Of a stretch of DNA of 64,000 bases, positions 1-8,397 are shown one piece after another (position 1 is the stretch's first letter; each line of letters starts with the position of its first letter). The notes beneath the pieces were generated by a model, which saw only the letters and a list, made by a program, of their open reading frames with translations, did no database searches and was not told the DNA's origin. Source of the stretch: Nonomuraea roseoviolacea subsp. carminata (GTDB lineage: Bacteria > Actinomycetota > Actinomycetes > Streptosporangiales > Streptosporangiaceae); the NCBI RefSeq assembly GCF_024172185.1, contig NZ_JAMZEC010000001.1:496001-560000 (forward strand). Direction: 5' to 3'. A program made the position numbers and the translations under genes.

Positions 1-171
1 CACGTCACCGTCGGTCTCGACCACCGTCAGGCAGACGCCGTTGACGGCGATGGAGTCGCCGTGGGAGGCGTCGGAGACGACGAGCGGGCCGCGTACGGAC
101 AGCCGGGCGGAGCCGCCGGCCTGGACGAGGGCGGCCACCTCGCCCTTCTCTTCGATGATTCCGGTGAACAT
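1..171 (-). CDS. ribE: riboflavin synthase alpha chain, N-terminal part (cut by window edge)
   Basis: Converts two 6,7-dimethyl-8-ribityllumazines to riboflavin. The visible 57 residues begin MFTGIIEEKGEV, the typical start of the lumazine-binding barrel, and continue with SVRGPLVVSDASHGDSIAVN and GVCLTVV, as in barrel 1 of the family. The ATG overlaps the TGA stop of the upstream ribD by one base (TGATG), so translation is probably coupled. The rest of the gene, and probably the ribAB and ribH genes usual in actinobacterial rib operons, lie beyond the left edge. The gene should be covered by the FMN riboswitch upstream of ribD. Confidence 0.93.
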   Translation of the reverse strand, partial: MFTGIIEEKGEVAALVQAGGSARLSVRGPLVVSDASHGDSIAVNGVCLTVVETDGDV

Positions 172-1580
172 CACTGCTCCTTGCGGGGGAGGGCGGGCCC
201 GGTGCGGGCCGTCAGGCGGAGGTCGGGGCCGACGCGGGTGACGTCGTCCAGCACGAGACGGTGGATGCCGGCGATGCCGGTGACGCCGGCGTCGCCGAGG
301 GCGGCGGCGCCGGAGCCGAGCAGGGCGGGGGCGAGGTAGGCGACGACCCGGTCGACGAGGCCCTGCCGGAGGAAGGAGCCGGCGAGGGTGGGGCCGCCTT
401 CGAGGAAGACGCTGACGACCTCGCGCCGGGCCAGCTCGCGCAGCAGCAGGCCGAGGTCGAGGCCGCCGCCTGAGCCGCCCCCGTGGCGGAGATCGCCCCC
501 GTGGCGGGGGACGGCTTCATGGAGGGGATCGCCTCCGTGGCGGGGGACGCCGTCGTGGCGGGGGACGTCGTCGTGGCGGGGGACGTCGTCGTGGCGGGGG
601 ACGTCGTCGTGGCGGGGGACGCGGAGGAGGCCGGCGGCCCGGCAGCCGGCCGGCAGGGGGTCGGGGGCGTCAGGGGCCAGGGCGAGCAGGGTGGGGGCCT
701 CACCGTCCAGGACGCGGGCGGTGGGCGGGGTGCGGCCGTCGGAGTCGACGACCACCCGCAGCGGCGGCCTGCCTTCCGGGAGTCCGGGGCGGGCGGTGAG
801 GCGCGGGTCGTCGGCGAGGACGGTGCCGATGCCCGCCATGATCGCGTCGGCCCGGGCCCGCAGCCGGTGGACGTCGGCCCGCGCCTCGGGCGAGGTGATC
901 CACTGGCTGGTGCCGTCGGCGGCGGCCGAGCGCCCGTCGAGGGTGGCGGCGAACTTCCACGTGACGTGCGGCCTGCCCAGCCTCGCGTACGTCAGCCACT
1001 CGGCGTTGACCCGCTCGGCCTCCTCGGCGAGGAGTCCGGTCTCGACCGCCACGCCGTGCTCCCGCAGCCGGGCCGATCCGCCGGCCGCCTTGGGGGTGGG
1101 GTCGGGCACGGCGACCACCACGCGGGCGATCCCGGCGGCGAGCAGCGCCCGGCTGCACGGGCCGGTGCGTCCGGTGTGGTCGCAGGGCTCCAGCGTCACG
1201 TAGGCGGTGCCGCCGCGGGCCCGCTCGCCGGCCTCCCGCAGGGCGACGACCTCGGCGTGCGGGCCGCCGGCGTACGCGTGGAACCCCTCCCCCGCGACCC
1301 GGCCGCCGGCGTCGAGGATCACGCAGCCGACGACGGGGTTGGGGCTGGTGGTGCCGTGACCGCGCGCGGCCAGCTCGACGGCGCGCGCCATGTGGCGGGC
1401 ATCGCCGGCGGGCTCGACGACGTGCGCAGGTGTCGCGGACTCGGCGACATCGCTATGCGTCGCTGACGCGGCGTCGTGGGCAGGTGTCGTGGACCCGGCG
1501 ACGTCGGCACGCGTCGCGGGCTCGGCGACGTCGGGGTCGCGTGCGGGGTCGGTGGTGCGCGCCGTGTCCCTGGTCTCCAC
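171..1580 (-). CDS. ribD: RibD, bifunctional pyrimidine deaminase / reductase of riboflavin synthesis
   Basis: Carries out the deaminase and NADPH-dependent reductase steps after GTP cyclohydrolase II. The N-terminal deaminase domain has the zinc motifs HAE (in GGPHAEVVAL) and PCDHTGRTGPC. The C-terminal reductase domain runs from GRPHVTWKFAATLDGRSA to VSVFLEGGPTLAGSFL. I placed the start at a GTG (1580) because AGGAGGAG lies 7 bases upstream; an open frame extends to 1655 without a comparable ribosome site. Two odd features: about 55 N-terminal residues are degenerate Ala/Thr/Asp/Val repeats, and positions 473-625 encode five copies of VPRHDD/VPRHDG plus decayed copies, inserted in the reductase domain. 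Neither is expected in the family, which is normally about 360 aa; this protein has 469. Confidence 0.9.
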   Translation of the reverse strand: METRDTARTTDPARDPDVAEPATRADVAGSTTPAHDAASATHSDVAESATPAHVVEPAGDARHMARAVELAARGHGTTSPNPVVGCVILDAGGRVAGEGFHAYAGGPHAEVVALREAGERARGGTAYVTLEPCDHTGRTGPCSRALLAAGIARVVVAVPDPTPKAAGGSARLREHGVAVETGLLAEEAERVNAEWLTYARLGRPHVTWKFAATLDGRSAAADGTSQWITSPEARADVHRLRARADAIMAGIGTVLADDPRLTARPGLPEGRPPLRVVVDSDGRTPPTARVLDGEAPTLLALAPDAPDPLPAGCRAAGLLRVPRHDDVPRHDDVPRHDDVPRHDGVPRHGGDPLHEAVPRHGGDLRHGGGSGGGLDLGLLLRELARREVVSVFLEGGPTLAGSFLRQGLVDRVVAYLAPALLGSGAAALGDAGVTGIAGIHRLVLDDVTRVGPDLRLTARTGPALPRKEQ

Positions 1581-1683
1581 CCCGGGTCTCCTCCTCGCCA
1601 TCGGCTCTCGGCCATGGCGGGCCCCGGGGGATCGGACGATGCGCGTACGCATCACAGAGGCGCCCGGCGATCACCGGACACCC

Positions 1684-1806
1684 GCGCGCTTCCTCCCATC
1701 CGGACTTTAACCGTCGGTCCCGGAATTTCACCGGGTCAACCGGCCGATGGCATCGGCCGGGTCGCGGACTGTCACCGCCGGTTCGGACTTTCACCGACCC
1801 CGGAGC
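1684..1806 (-). promoter_or_regulatory. FMN riboswitch (RFN element)
   Basis: Read on the minus strand the segment has the conserved RFN landmarks: GGGGTCGGTGAAAGTCCGAA at the 5' side, GTGACAGTCCGCGACCC in the middle, a variable hairpin (CGGCCGATGCCATCGGCCG), GACCGACGGTTAAAGTCCGG and the closing GATGGGAGGAAGCGCG. It sits about 100 bases upstream of the chosen ribD start. It should bind FMN and lower expression of the rib genes; whether by termination or by hiding the ribosome site is not clear from sequence. Confidence 0.95.
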
Positions 1807-1835
1807 ACGCTAGCTCTGTTCTTGTACCAGTTTGC

Positions 1836-1855
1836 CATGCCGCCGAAGCGGCATG
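1836..1855 (-). terminator. short hairpin with UUCG loop between DUF2236 gene and FMN riboswitch
   Basis: CATGCCGC and GCGGCATG pair perfectly around a TTCG loop (minus strand). It could end transcription of the DUF2236 gene, or be a stable 5' end of the rib transcript if the promoter at 1868-1897 is used. There is no T-run. Confidence 0.4.
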
Positions 1856-1867
1856 CGCCCACCCCCC

Positions 1868-1897
1868 ACTATGGCAACCAAGCGGCCGCTTGGTCAA
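1868..1897 (-). promoter_or_regulatory. candidate rib promoter with an 18-bp palindrome in the spacer
   Basis: On the minus strand TTGACC (1897-1892) and CATAGT (1873-1868) are 18 bp apart. The spacer is almost filled by the perfect palindrome ACCAAGCGGCCGCTTGGT (1877-1894). The predicted start of transcription is near 1861, upstream of the riboswitch. The palindrome is well placed to be a repressor operator; no regulator gene in the window is obviously linked to it. Confidence 0.4.
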
Positions 1898-1912
1898 ATG
1901 CACGGAGGGTTC

Positions 1913-2722
1913 TCACGCGGCCATGATGCGCCGGGCCTCGCGGGCCGCCGGGGAGTACCGGACCTGGGCCGGGACGAGTCCGAGCCCGGTGTGCAGGGCG
2001 CGCAGCGTGGCCGTCGCCCACAGGTCGCCGACGGGGGTGGCGGGCAGCCCGTACAGGCGGCGCGCCCAGCGCGGCATGGTCGCGAACGCGAGCAGGGTGA
2101 GCGCCGGCAGGGCCGGGCGCAGGGGCGTGAGGACGAGCGGGAGCGGGGCGTTCAGCGACAGGCGCAGGGGGTGCGCCGCCTCGGGCACGAAGCGCAGGCC
2201 GGGGCGCTGGGCCTCGATGTAGTCGCGCATCTCGGCGACCGTGCCGGGGACGCTGTCCGGCGCGAGCCCCACCAGCTCGGCCGCGCGCCGCCACTCGGCC
2301 ACGAACGTGTCGGCCTCGGCGTCGGTGAGCCGGACCCCGCCGCGCCGCGCCACCGACAGGTAGGAGTCGACCTCGCCGACGTGCACCCACCGCAGCGCCT
2401 CGGGCTCGTCGAGGCGGTACTCCTCGCCGGTGTCCGGGTCGTGCGCGGTCAGGCTGGAGTGGATCTTCCGGACGCGCCGGGCGGCCCGTTCCACCTCGGC
2501 GTGACTCCCGTACGTACGGACGCGGACGAACTCGGTGGTGCGCACGAACCGCGACCACGCCTCGGAGGGGTCCATGAGGGAGGAGTGCTGGAGGACGCCG
2601 CGCATGGCGCGGGGGTGCAGGCCCTGCATGAGGAGCGCGCGCAGGCCGCCGACGAGAAGGATCGGCTCCCCCATCACCCGCCAGGTCACCGAACGGGGGC
2701 CGAAAAGGCCATGATCCGCCAT
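1913..2722 (-). CDS. DUF2236 / MpaB-like oxygenase family protein
   Basis: A 269-aa protein of the DUF2236 family, which includes latex-clearing-type and MpaB-like haem oxygenases; the substrate of most actinobacterial members is unknown. Family features are SVTWRVMGEPILLVGGLRAL near the N-terminus, MQGLHPRAMRGVLQHSS, and RKIHSSLTAHDP...LRWVHVGEVDS in the centre, whose histidines correspond to the proposed haem or metal ligands. There is no signal peptide; a hydrophobic stretch lies near residues 190-215. It is upstream of the rib operon on the same strand but separated by a hairpin and a possible promoter, so functional linkage is doubtful. Confidence 0.8.
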   Translation of the reverse strand: MADHGLFGPRSVTWRVMGEPILLVGGLRALLMQGLHPRAMRGVLQHSSLMDPSEAWSRFVRTTEFVRVRTYGSHAEVERAARRVRKIHSSLTAHDPDTGEEYRLDEPEALRWVHVGEVDSYLSVARRGGVRLTDAEADTFVAEWRRAAELVGLAPDSVPGTVAEMRDYIEAQRPGLRFVPEAAHPLRLSLNAPLPLVLTPLRPALPALTLLAFATMPRWARRLYGLPATPVGDLWATATLRALHTGLGLVPAQVRYSPAAREARRIMAA

Positions 2723-2855
2723 AAGTGGGCAGTTACCCAGGTCTGGAGGGGTTTATGTCACTTCATCCGGTGACAGCGACGTTCACGTCACGTCACGTCA
2801 CGCCGCAGCGCTCAGCGCGTCAGGCGCCGCCCGGAGAGCGGACGTACACCCGCTT

Positions 2856-3377
2856 TCAGGCGCCGGCGAAGAGGTCGACGAGGTCGTCGAACGCGGCCAC
2901 GAGGACGGCGCCGATCAGCCCGGCGACGCCCGCCACGACCGCCCCGGCCAGCGCGGGCGCCCCCAGGGGAAGGGCGAGGCCGAGCAGCGTGGCGGTGATC
3001 AGCAGGCCGTTCCGGACGAGATGGCGGGGCCCGAGCGGCGCGGCGGACGCGCCGAAACAGCGACACGGGGCGCGCTGACCGCGCCGCAGCGCCAGGGCGA
3101 TCGCCACGGTGAACGCCGCCAGCATGACCAACGCCAGCGCCAGGCCGAACGCCGCGACACCGGGCACCCCCGCGAGCAGCGGCACCGCCACCAGAAGCGC
3201 CACGAGCCCTTCCAGCGCCGCCACCAGCACCGCCAGAGGGCGTCTCAGGGCGCGGCTCACGGGGACGAGATCCGGCAGCGAACGGGCGAACCCGCTCAGA
3301 TCTCGCGCCTTGGACACCGCCGTGATGGCGAAGACCACCGCGATCAGCCAGGCGCACCCGACCCGCACGTACTCCAC
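2856..3377 (-). CDS. MauE/DoxX-like redox-associated membrane protein
   Basis: A 173-aa membrane protein with four predicted helices (about residues 5-22, 45-65, 72-95 and 125-165). The order FAITAVSKARDLSGFARSLP, then a loop with CRCFG (residues about 104-108), then HLVRNGLLI matches the MauE / methylamine utilisation membrane protein family, thought to take part in disulfide or redox chemistry at the membrane. The start is GTG. No thioredoxin-like partner or methylamine dehydrogenase genes are nearby, so the partner is unknown. Confidence 0.75.
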   Translation of the reverse strand: MEYVRVGCAWLIAVVFAITAVSKARDLSGFARSLPDLVPVSRALRRPLAVLVAALEGLVALLVAVPLLAGVPGVAAFGLALALVMLAAFTVAIALALRRGQRAPCRCFGASAAPLGPRHLVRNGLLITATLLGLALPLGAPALAGAVVAGVAGLIGAVLVAAFDDLVDLFAGA

Positions 3378-3504
3378 TCGCGCACCTCCGCAGCCACTGT
3401 GCCGCCGATCACCCGGAGATCATGATGATCCGGGGGTACGGCCTCGCGCGCAATGGCGTACGTCACATTGGCGGGTCACGAAGCCGTCGCGGCCCGAGCC
3501 CCCG

Positions 3505-3692
3505 CACGTCAGCACGTCGGCACGTCGGCACGTCGGCACGTCGGCGCGCCGGTGTGTCGGCGCGCCGGTGTGTCGGCGCGCCGGTGTGTCAGCACGCCGG
3601 TGTGTCAGCACGCCGGTGTGTCAGCACGCCGGTGTGTCAGCACGCCGGTGTGTCAGCGCGCCGGTGTGTCAGCGCGCCGGTGTGTCAGCGCG
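3505..3692. repeat. tandem repeat array, 16-bp unit preceded by 8-bp units
   Basis: GGTGTGTC recurs at 3551, 3567, 3583, 3599, 3615, 3631, 3647, 3663 and 3679, exactly 16 bp apart, giving nine near-identical copies of a unit like CACGCCGGTGTGTCAG. Four to five copies of an 8-bp unit (GCACGTCG) precede it. The array fills the gap between rpe and the MauE-like gene. The unit is not a multiple of three, so open frames crossing it change reading; I see no gene in it. Confidence 0.95.
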
Positions 3693-3707
3693 TCAGGATC
3701 AGGGGGC

Positions 3708-4370
3708 TCAGCCGGTGACGGTCTCGGCCTGGGCGCGGAGGGCGTCCACGGCCGCGGAGGGGTCGCCGGCTCCGTACACGGCGCTGCCCGCGACGAAGAC
3801 GTCCGCCCCGGCCTCGGCGACCCGCTCGATGGTCTCGGTCGTGATCCCGCCGTCCACCTGGATCCAGATCTCGCCGCCGTGCCGCTCCACGAGGGAGCGC
3901 GCGGTGCGGATCTTCGGCAGCACCATGTCCAGGAACCCCTGGCCGCCGAACCCCGGCTCGACCGTCATGAGCAGCAGCATGTCGATCTCGCCGAACAGCC
4001 CCTCGTACGGCTCGACCGCGGTGCCCGGGTTGAGGGCGAGCGCCGCCCGCGCGCCGAGGGAGCGGATCTGGCGCAGGGTGCGCACGGGCGCCTTGGCGGC
4101 CTCGGCGTGGATGGTGACGCTGCCCGCCCCCGCCTCGGCGTAGGCGGGCGCCCACCGGTCGGGGTCCTCGATCATGAGGTGGCAGTCGAGCGGCAGGGAC
4201 GTGGCCTTGCGCAGCGACTCCACGACGGGCAGGCCGAGCGTGAGGTTGGGCACGAAGTGGTAGTCCATCACGTCGACGTGCAGCCAGTCGGCGTTGGGCA
4301 CCGCCGCGGCCTCGTCGGCGAGCCGAGCGAAGTCGGCGGACAGGATGCTGGGCGAGATCTGTACGGCCAT
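3708..4370 (-). CDS. rpe: ribulose-phosphate 3-epimerase
   Basis: Interconverts ribulose 5-phosphate and xylulose 5-phosphate in the pentose phosphate pathway. The 220-aa TIM barrel has the family motifs [27 protein letters not shown] (metal-ligand Asp and His), CHLMIEDPD, the [10 protein letters not shown] phosphate loop, IQVDGGI and VAGSAVYG. The length is normal. It lies downstream of rsmB with a 423-bp gap, an order often seen in actinobacteria (fmt-rsmB-rpe-rib genes). The ATG at 4370 is the only start that gives the standard N-terminus. Confidence 0.97.
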   Translation of the reverse strand: MAVQISPSILSADFARLADEAAAVPNADWLHVDVMDYHFVPNLTLGLPVVESLRKATSLPLDCHLMIEDPDRWAPAYAEAGAGSVTIHAEAAKAPVRTLRQIRSLGARAALALNPGTAVEPYEGLFGEIDMLLLMTVEPGFGGQGFLDMVLPKIRTARSLVERHGGEIWIQVDGGITTETIERVAEAGADVFVAGSAVYGAGDPSAAVDALRAQAETVTG

Positions 4371-4793
4371 GATGTGCCGAGTCTATTGAACCGCGCCCCA
4401 CCACGCGCCCCCGCCCTCCCGGCCGCAGGAATCGCGTGTCCGACGCCCCCAACCCCGAAGGCCGCGCACACCCCCGGGCCTCCCGCCTCAGGGCGCCGCT
4501 CTCTCTCGCCCTCCCGGCCCCAGGATGGCCGCACACTCCCACCCTCCCGCCGCTTCCTCACTCAGACGCCGCAGACCGCGGCTCCTGCAGCGCCCTCTCC
4601 CCTCGCTCAAGACGCGCTCCGCCGCCATCCCGCCGCCTCTCACCGCCGACGCTCCAGGAAGACACAGGTTCACGTCCCTCTCCTGGGCCCTGGGGTGAGC
4701 CTTACGCCTGCCTTGCGCGCTGTCCCGCCACTCACCTCGGAAGGGTGAGCCCTGTGGGACACCGCACGCCCAGGCCCCGCCCGGGCGGCCGTG
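4371..4793. other. rsmB-rpe intergenic region, no gene seen
   Basis: The 423 bases are rich in CCTCCCGCC-type pyrimidine runs. Open frames here show no family features. Near the rsmB stop there is the perfect palindrome CCGCCCGGGCGG (4777-4788). No convincing terminator or promoter was found. Confidence 0.5.
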
Positions 4794-7106
4794 TCACGCG
4801 CGCTTGCGGAGCAGCGCCAGGAACATCGCGTCGGTGCCGTGGCGATGCGGCCAGAACTGGGCGTGCGGCCCGTCGCCCAGGCCGTCCACCTCGGGCAGGT
4901 AGTCGCGGGCGTCGAGCTGCTCCACGTCGTCACGGCGCGCGATCACGTCGCCGACCACGACCCGGGTCTCCGCGAGGTGCGGGGAGCAGGTGACGTACGC
5001 GACCACGCCGCCGGGGCGGGTGGCGTCGAGGGCGGTGTTCAGCAGGGAGCGCTGGAGCCGTCCCAGCTCGGCGACGCTGGCCGGGTCGCGCCGCCAGCGC
5101 GCCTCGGGCCTGCGCCGCAGCGCGCCCAGACCGGTGCAGGGGGCGTCGAGCATGACACGGTCGAACGCCCCGGGCCGCCAGGCGGGCCGGGTGCCGTCGG
5201 CGGTGATCACTCCGGCGTGCGCGGTGGTCTGCGCCACGAGCCGGGCCCGGTGCTGCTGCACGTCGGCGGCGAGCAACCGCGCCCCACCGGGGAACGCCAC
5301 GGGCCGCCCACCCCCGGCTCCTTCACGAACCGGCCCGCCCTCAGCCACTTGGGAAAGCGGCCGCCCACCCTCGGCGCCTTCGTGCGACGGCACAGACCGC
5401 CCGCCCTCGGAGACCGACCCGCCACCCCCGGCATCCTCAGCGCTCGGCACAGCCTGACCGCCATAGGCGGTGTCGCCGTCGCCGTACGCGGTGTCGCCGT
5501 ACACCGCCACGGCGTCGAGCAGGCCCGCCTTGCCGCCAGGACCGGCGCACATGTCGAGCCACAGCTCGCCCTCGGCCGATCCCGGCCGCGGCGACGCAGG
5601 CGGACCGAGGGGTACGCGGGTCAGGGCGAGGGCCACGAGCTGGCTGGCCTCGTCCTGAACGGCCGCCCGGGTCTCGGCGATCGCCGCGATCTGCCCGGGG
5701 TCTCCCTCCGCCAGGTACGCCCCGTACGGCGAATAGCGGGTGGGCTCGGCGCCCGCGTCGAGCAGTTCGCGGCGGGAGGAGCGTCCGGGCCGGGCCACCA
5801 GGGTGACCAGGGGCCGGGCGTTGTCGGCGGCGAGGAGCTCGGCCGTCTCCTCGATGCCGCTGCCGAGCGCGTCGCGGAAGGCGCTGACCACCCAGCGCGG
5901 GTGGCTGTGGACGACCGCGAGGTGCCCGGACGGGTCGTCGGCGAGGTCGGGCGCCACGATGGGCAGCCACTCGTCGAGCGTGCGAGAGGCGATCTTGCGC
6001 AGCACCGCGTTGGCGAACTTGGCCGCGCCCGGTCCGACGCGCTGCCGTACCAGGTCGACCGTGGTGCCCACGGCCGCGTGCGGCGGGACGCGCATGCGGA
6101 GAAGCTGGTGGGCGCCGAGCCGCAGGGCGTCGTGCACGGCGGGGTCGGGGGCGCGGTCGCTGCAGATCGCGATGATCGCGTCGTACGTGCCGAGGCCGCG
6201 CAGGGTGCCGTAGGCCAGCTCGGTGGCCAGGGCGGCGTCGCGGCCCTTCAGACCGCGCTCGCGCAGGAGGCGCGGGGTGAGGAGGTTGGCGTAGGCGTCG
6301 CGCTCGTCCACGGCGCGCATGACGTCGAACGCGGCGTTGCGCGCGGGGTCACGCGGTGCCCGCCCGGCCCCGCCACGACCACGGCCGCCTCCACGCGGCG
6401 CGCCTCCCGCATCGCCCCGCCCACTGGACGGACCGCCCCGCTGACCGGACTGACCACTCCACTGGCTGGACTGGCCACCCTGCTGACCGGACGGCCCGCC
6501 CCGCCGATCGGACCTACCGCCTTGCTGACTCGGGGAACCGCCGGTTCCACCGACCTGACCGCCCTGCCGACCGACCTGGCCACCCTGCCGACCGACCTGA
6601 CCGCCCTGCCGACCGGACTGACCACCCTGCCGGCCGGGCGAGCCTTCCGGTCCCCCAGACGGACGGGCCTGCCGGCTGGACGCACTGCGGTACTGCTCCG
6701 AGGGACCGCTCTGCTGACCGGGCCGGTCACCCTGACGCCCGGAGTCGCGACCGGAACCACGCCCGGCGCCCGATCCCGACCTGGGGCCAGGCCCGCGACC
6801 CGCGTCACGACCTGAACCACGCTCGGTACCCGATCCGGGCTTCATGCCGGCCCCACGACCAGCACCCGACCCGCGACCCGTGTCACGGCCCACACCGCGC
6901 CCCGAGCCGCCCGCGCGACCCGCACCGGCTCCTCTGCCCGTGCCGGCCCCGCGACCCGTGCCGGCCTCGCGACCCGCACCGGAGCCGCGCCACGCGTCCC
7001 CGCCGGAACCGCCGCCGCCTTCGCGCCCCGCGTCGCGCCCCGCTCCGCGGCTGCCTTCGCGGCCGGTGCCGCGGTCCTCGGGCCCACGGCCCCCGCTGGT
7101 GCTCAT
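4794..7106 (-). CDS. rsmB: 16S rRNA (cytosine-967-C5) methyltransferase RsmB with long Gly/Arg/Gln tail and an internal insert
   Basis: Methylates C967 (E. coli numbering) of 16S rRNA using SAM. The conserved part starts near residue 252 (RDPARNAAFDVMRAVDERDA, the NusB-like domain) and runs to the catalytic domain. That domain has SAM motif I (LDMCAGPGGKA) and the two cysteines in MLDAPCTGLGALRRRP and YVTCSPH. The start at 7106 (MSTSGGRG) has GAGGGA about 12 bases upstream; the frame is open further, to 7283. Residues 1-250 are a disordered tail of Gly-Arg-Gly-Ala and GGQ(V/S)GRQ repeats. A second insert of about 75 residues (DNA 5283-5507) follows SAM motif I immediately. The family is normally about 450 aa; this protein has 770. 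Confidence 0.9.
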   Translation of the reverse strand: MSTSGGRGPEDRGTGREGSRGAGRDAGREGGGGSGGDAWRGSGAGREAGTGRGAGTGRGAGAGRAGGSGRGVGRDTGRGSGAGRGAGMKPGSGTERGSGRDAGRGPGPRSGSGAGRGSGRDSGRQGDRPGQQSGPSEQYRSASSRQARPSGGPEGSPGRQGGQSGRQGGQVGRQGGQVGRQGGQVGGTGGSPSQQGGRSDRRGGPSGQQGGQSSQWSGQSGQRGGPSSGRGDAGGAPRGGGRGRGGAGRAPRDPARNAAFDVMRAVDERDAYANLLTPRLLRERGLKGRDAALATELAYGTLRGLGTYDAIIAICSDRAPDPAVHDALRLGAHQLLRMRVPPHAAVGTTVDLVRQRVGPGAAKFANAVLRKIASRTLDEWLPIVAPDLADDPSGHLAVVHSHPRWVVSAFRDALGSGIEETAELLAADNARPLVTLVARPGRSSRRELLDAGAEPTRYSPYGAYLAEGDPGQIAAIAETRAAVQDEASQLVALALTRVPLGPPASPRPGSAEGELWLDMCAGPGGKAGLLDAVAVYGDTAYGDGDTAYGGQAVPSAEDAGGGGSVSEGGRSVPSHEGAEGGRPLSQVAEGGPVREGAGGGRPVAFPGGARLLAADVQQHRARLVAQTTAHAGVITADGTRPAWRPGAFDRVMLDAPCTGLGALRRRPEARWRRDPASVAELGRLQRSLLNTALDATRPGGVVAYVTCSPHLAETRVVVGDVIARRDDVEQLDARDYLPEVDGLGDGPHAQFWPHRHGTDAMFLALLRKRA

Positions 7107-7463
7107 CCCCTCCGGCTTTCCCTCATCTGTTCCGATCGCACGTACGTCGACCGGCGTGTCCGCCGCCCGTACGCCCATCGCATGCCTGTCGCCCGTACGC
7201 TCGCCGGACACACGTCCACCGCCCGCACACCCGCCGCACGCATGTCGGCCAACGCTACGCCCGCCGCCGTCATCCCCGCGCACCGGCCGGCGCCCGGCAC
7301 CCGACCCGCAGACCGGTCACCGCCGAGCGCTCGACCCGCAGACCGGTCACCGTCCGGCACCCGACCCATCAGACCGTCCACCACCCGGCGCCAGGCGCGC
7401 GAGACCCCGCGGCGCTCCCGTGGACGACCACGGACAGGACACCGGGTCAGCGACGCACCCCGG
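7107..7463. other. fmt-rsmB gap with degenerate repeats, no gene seen
   Basis: Contains imperfect repeats of about 27-30 bp with the core GACCGGTCACCG (around 7290-7370) and GTACG-rich stretches (7140-7200). The rsmB frame stays open through part of it, so the true rsmB start could lie here. No conserved protein is encoded. Confidence 0.5.
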
Positions 7464-8393
7464 TCACGCGAACCGGTCGCCGCTCTCCACGCGCGCGCCC
7501 CGCGCCCACTCCCCCGCGCTCATCAGCCGCTTGCCCTGCGGCTGCACCTCGCCCAGCTCGACCGGGTGGGTGGCGGTGCCGACGAGCACGGAATGCTTGC
7601 CCGCCGCGATGGCGCCAGGGGCGAGGCTCTCGGCGGACGGCGCCGGCGTGACGCGGCCGACCTTGAGCCGCTGGCCGCGGAACGTGGTCCACGCCCCCGG
7701 GTTGGGGGTGCAGGCCCGGACGAGCCGGTCGACCCGCATGGCGGGCGCCGACCAGTCGATCTCCGCGTCGACGACGTTGATCTTGGGGGCGACGCTCACC
7801 CCGTCCGACGGCTGCGGGCGGGCCTCCAGCGTGCCGTCCTCGACCCCGTCGAGCGTGGCCGCGAGCAGCCCGGCCCCGGACTGGGCGAGCCGATCGAGGA
7901 GGGCGCCGCTCGTGTCGTCGGGCCGCACCTCCTCGGTGACCACGCCGTAGACGGGCCCGGCGTCCAGCTCCTTGACGATCTGGAACGTCGAGGCGCCGGT
8001 GATCTCGTCGCCGTGCAGGATGGCGTGCTGCACCGGGGCGGCTCCGCGCCAGGCGGGCAGGATCGAGAAGTGCAGGTTGATCCAGCCGTGGCGGGGCACG
8101 TCGAGCGCCGACTGGGGCAGCAGCGCGCCATAGGCCACCACGGGGCAGCAGTCGGGCTCCAGCTCGGCCAGCCGCTTCAGGAACTCGGGGTCACCGGCCT
8201 TGGCGGGGCGCAGCACCGGGATGCCCGCCTCCTCGGCCAGCTCGGCGACCGGCGACGGGTGGACCTTGCGGCCCCGGCCCGACTGGGCGTCGGGGCGGGT
8301 GACGACGGCCACCACGTCGTGCCGCGGCGAGTCGATCAGCGCGCGCAGCGACGGCAGCGCCGTGTCGGGCGTGCCCGCGAAGACCAGGCGCAT
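7464..8393 (-). CDS. fmt: methionyl-tRNA formyltransferase
   Basis: Formylates initiator Met-tRNA using 10-formyl-tetrahydrofolate. The 309-aa protein has the N-terminal [16 protein letters not shown], the catalytic region [20 protein letters not shown], whose N-H-D type active site includes H in LHFSILP and D in EELDAGPVY, and the C-terminal OB-like domain. It lies immediately downstream of def (4 bp gap), the usual formylation/deformylation pair, with rsmB following. Confidence 0.98.
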   Translation of the reverse strand: MRLVFAGTPDTALPSLRALIDSPRHDVVAVVTRPDAQSGRGRKVHPSPVAELAEEAGIPVLRPAKAGDPEFLKRLAELEPDCCPVVAYGALLPQSALDVPRHGWINLHFSILPAWRGAAPVQHAILHGDEITGASTFQIVKELDAGPVYGVVTEEVRPDDTSGALLDRLAQSGAGLLAATLDGVEDGTLEARPQPSDGVSVAPKINVVDAEIDWSAPAMRVDRLVRACTPNPGAWTTFRGQRLKVGRVTPAPSAESLAPGAIAAGKHSVLVGTATHPVELGEVQPQGKRLMSAGEWARGARVESGDRFA

Positions 8394-8397
8394 CGGC

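Noticed and set aside
3505..3692. Repeat array as a possible CRISPR
   Set aside because: The 16-bp units are contiguous with no spacers, and there are no cas genes.
4791..6815. 674-codon plus-strand open frame opposite rsmB
   Set aside because: It is the antisense of a high-GC gene; the minus strand carries all RsmB motifs. Its repeats only mirror those of RsmB.
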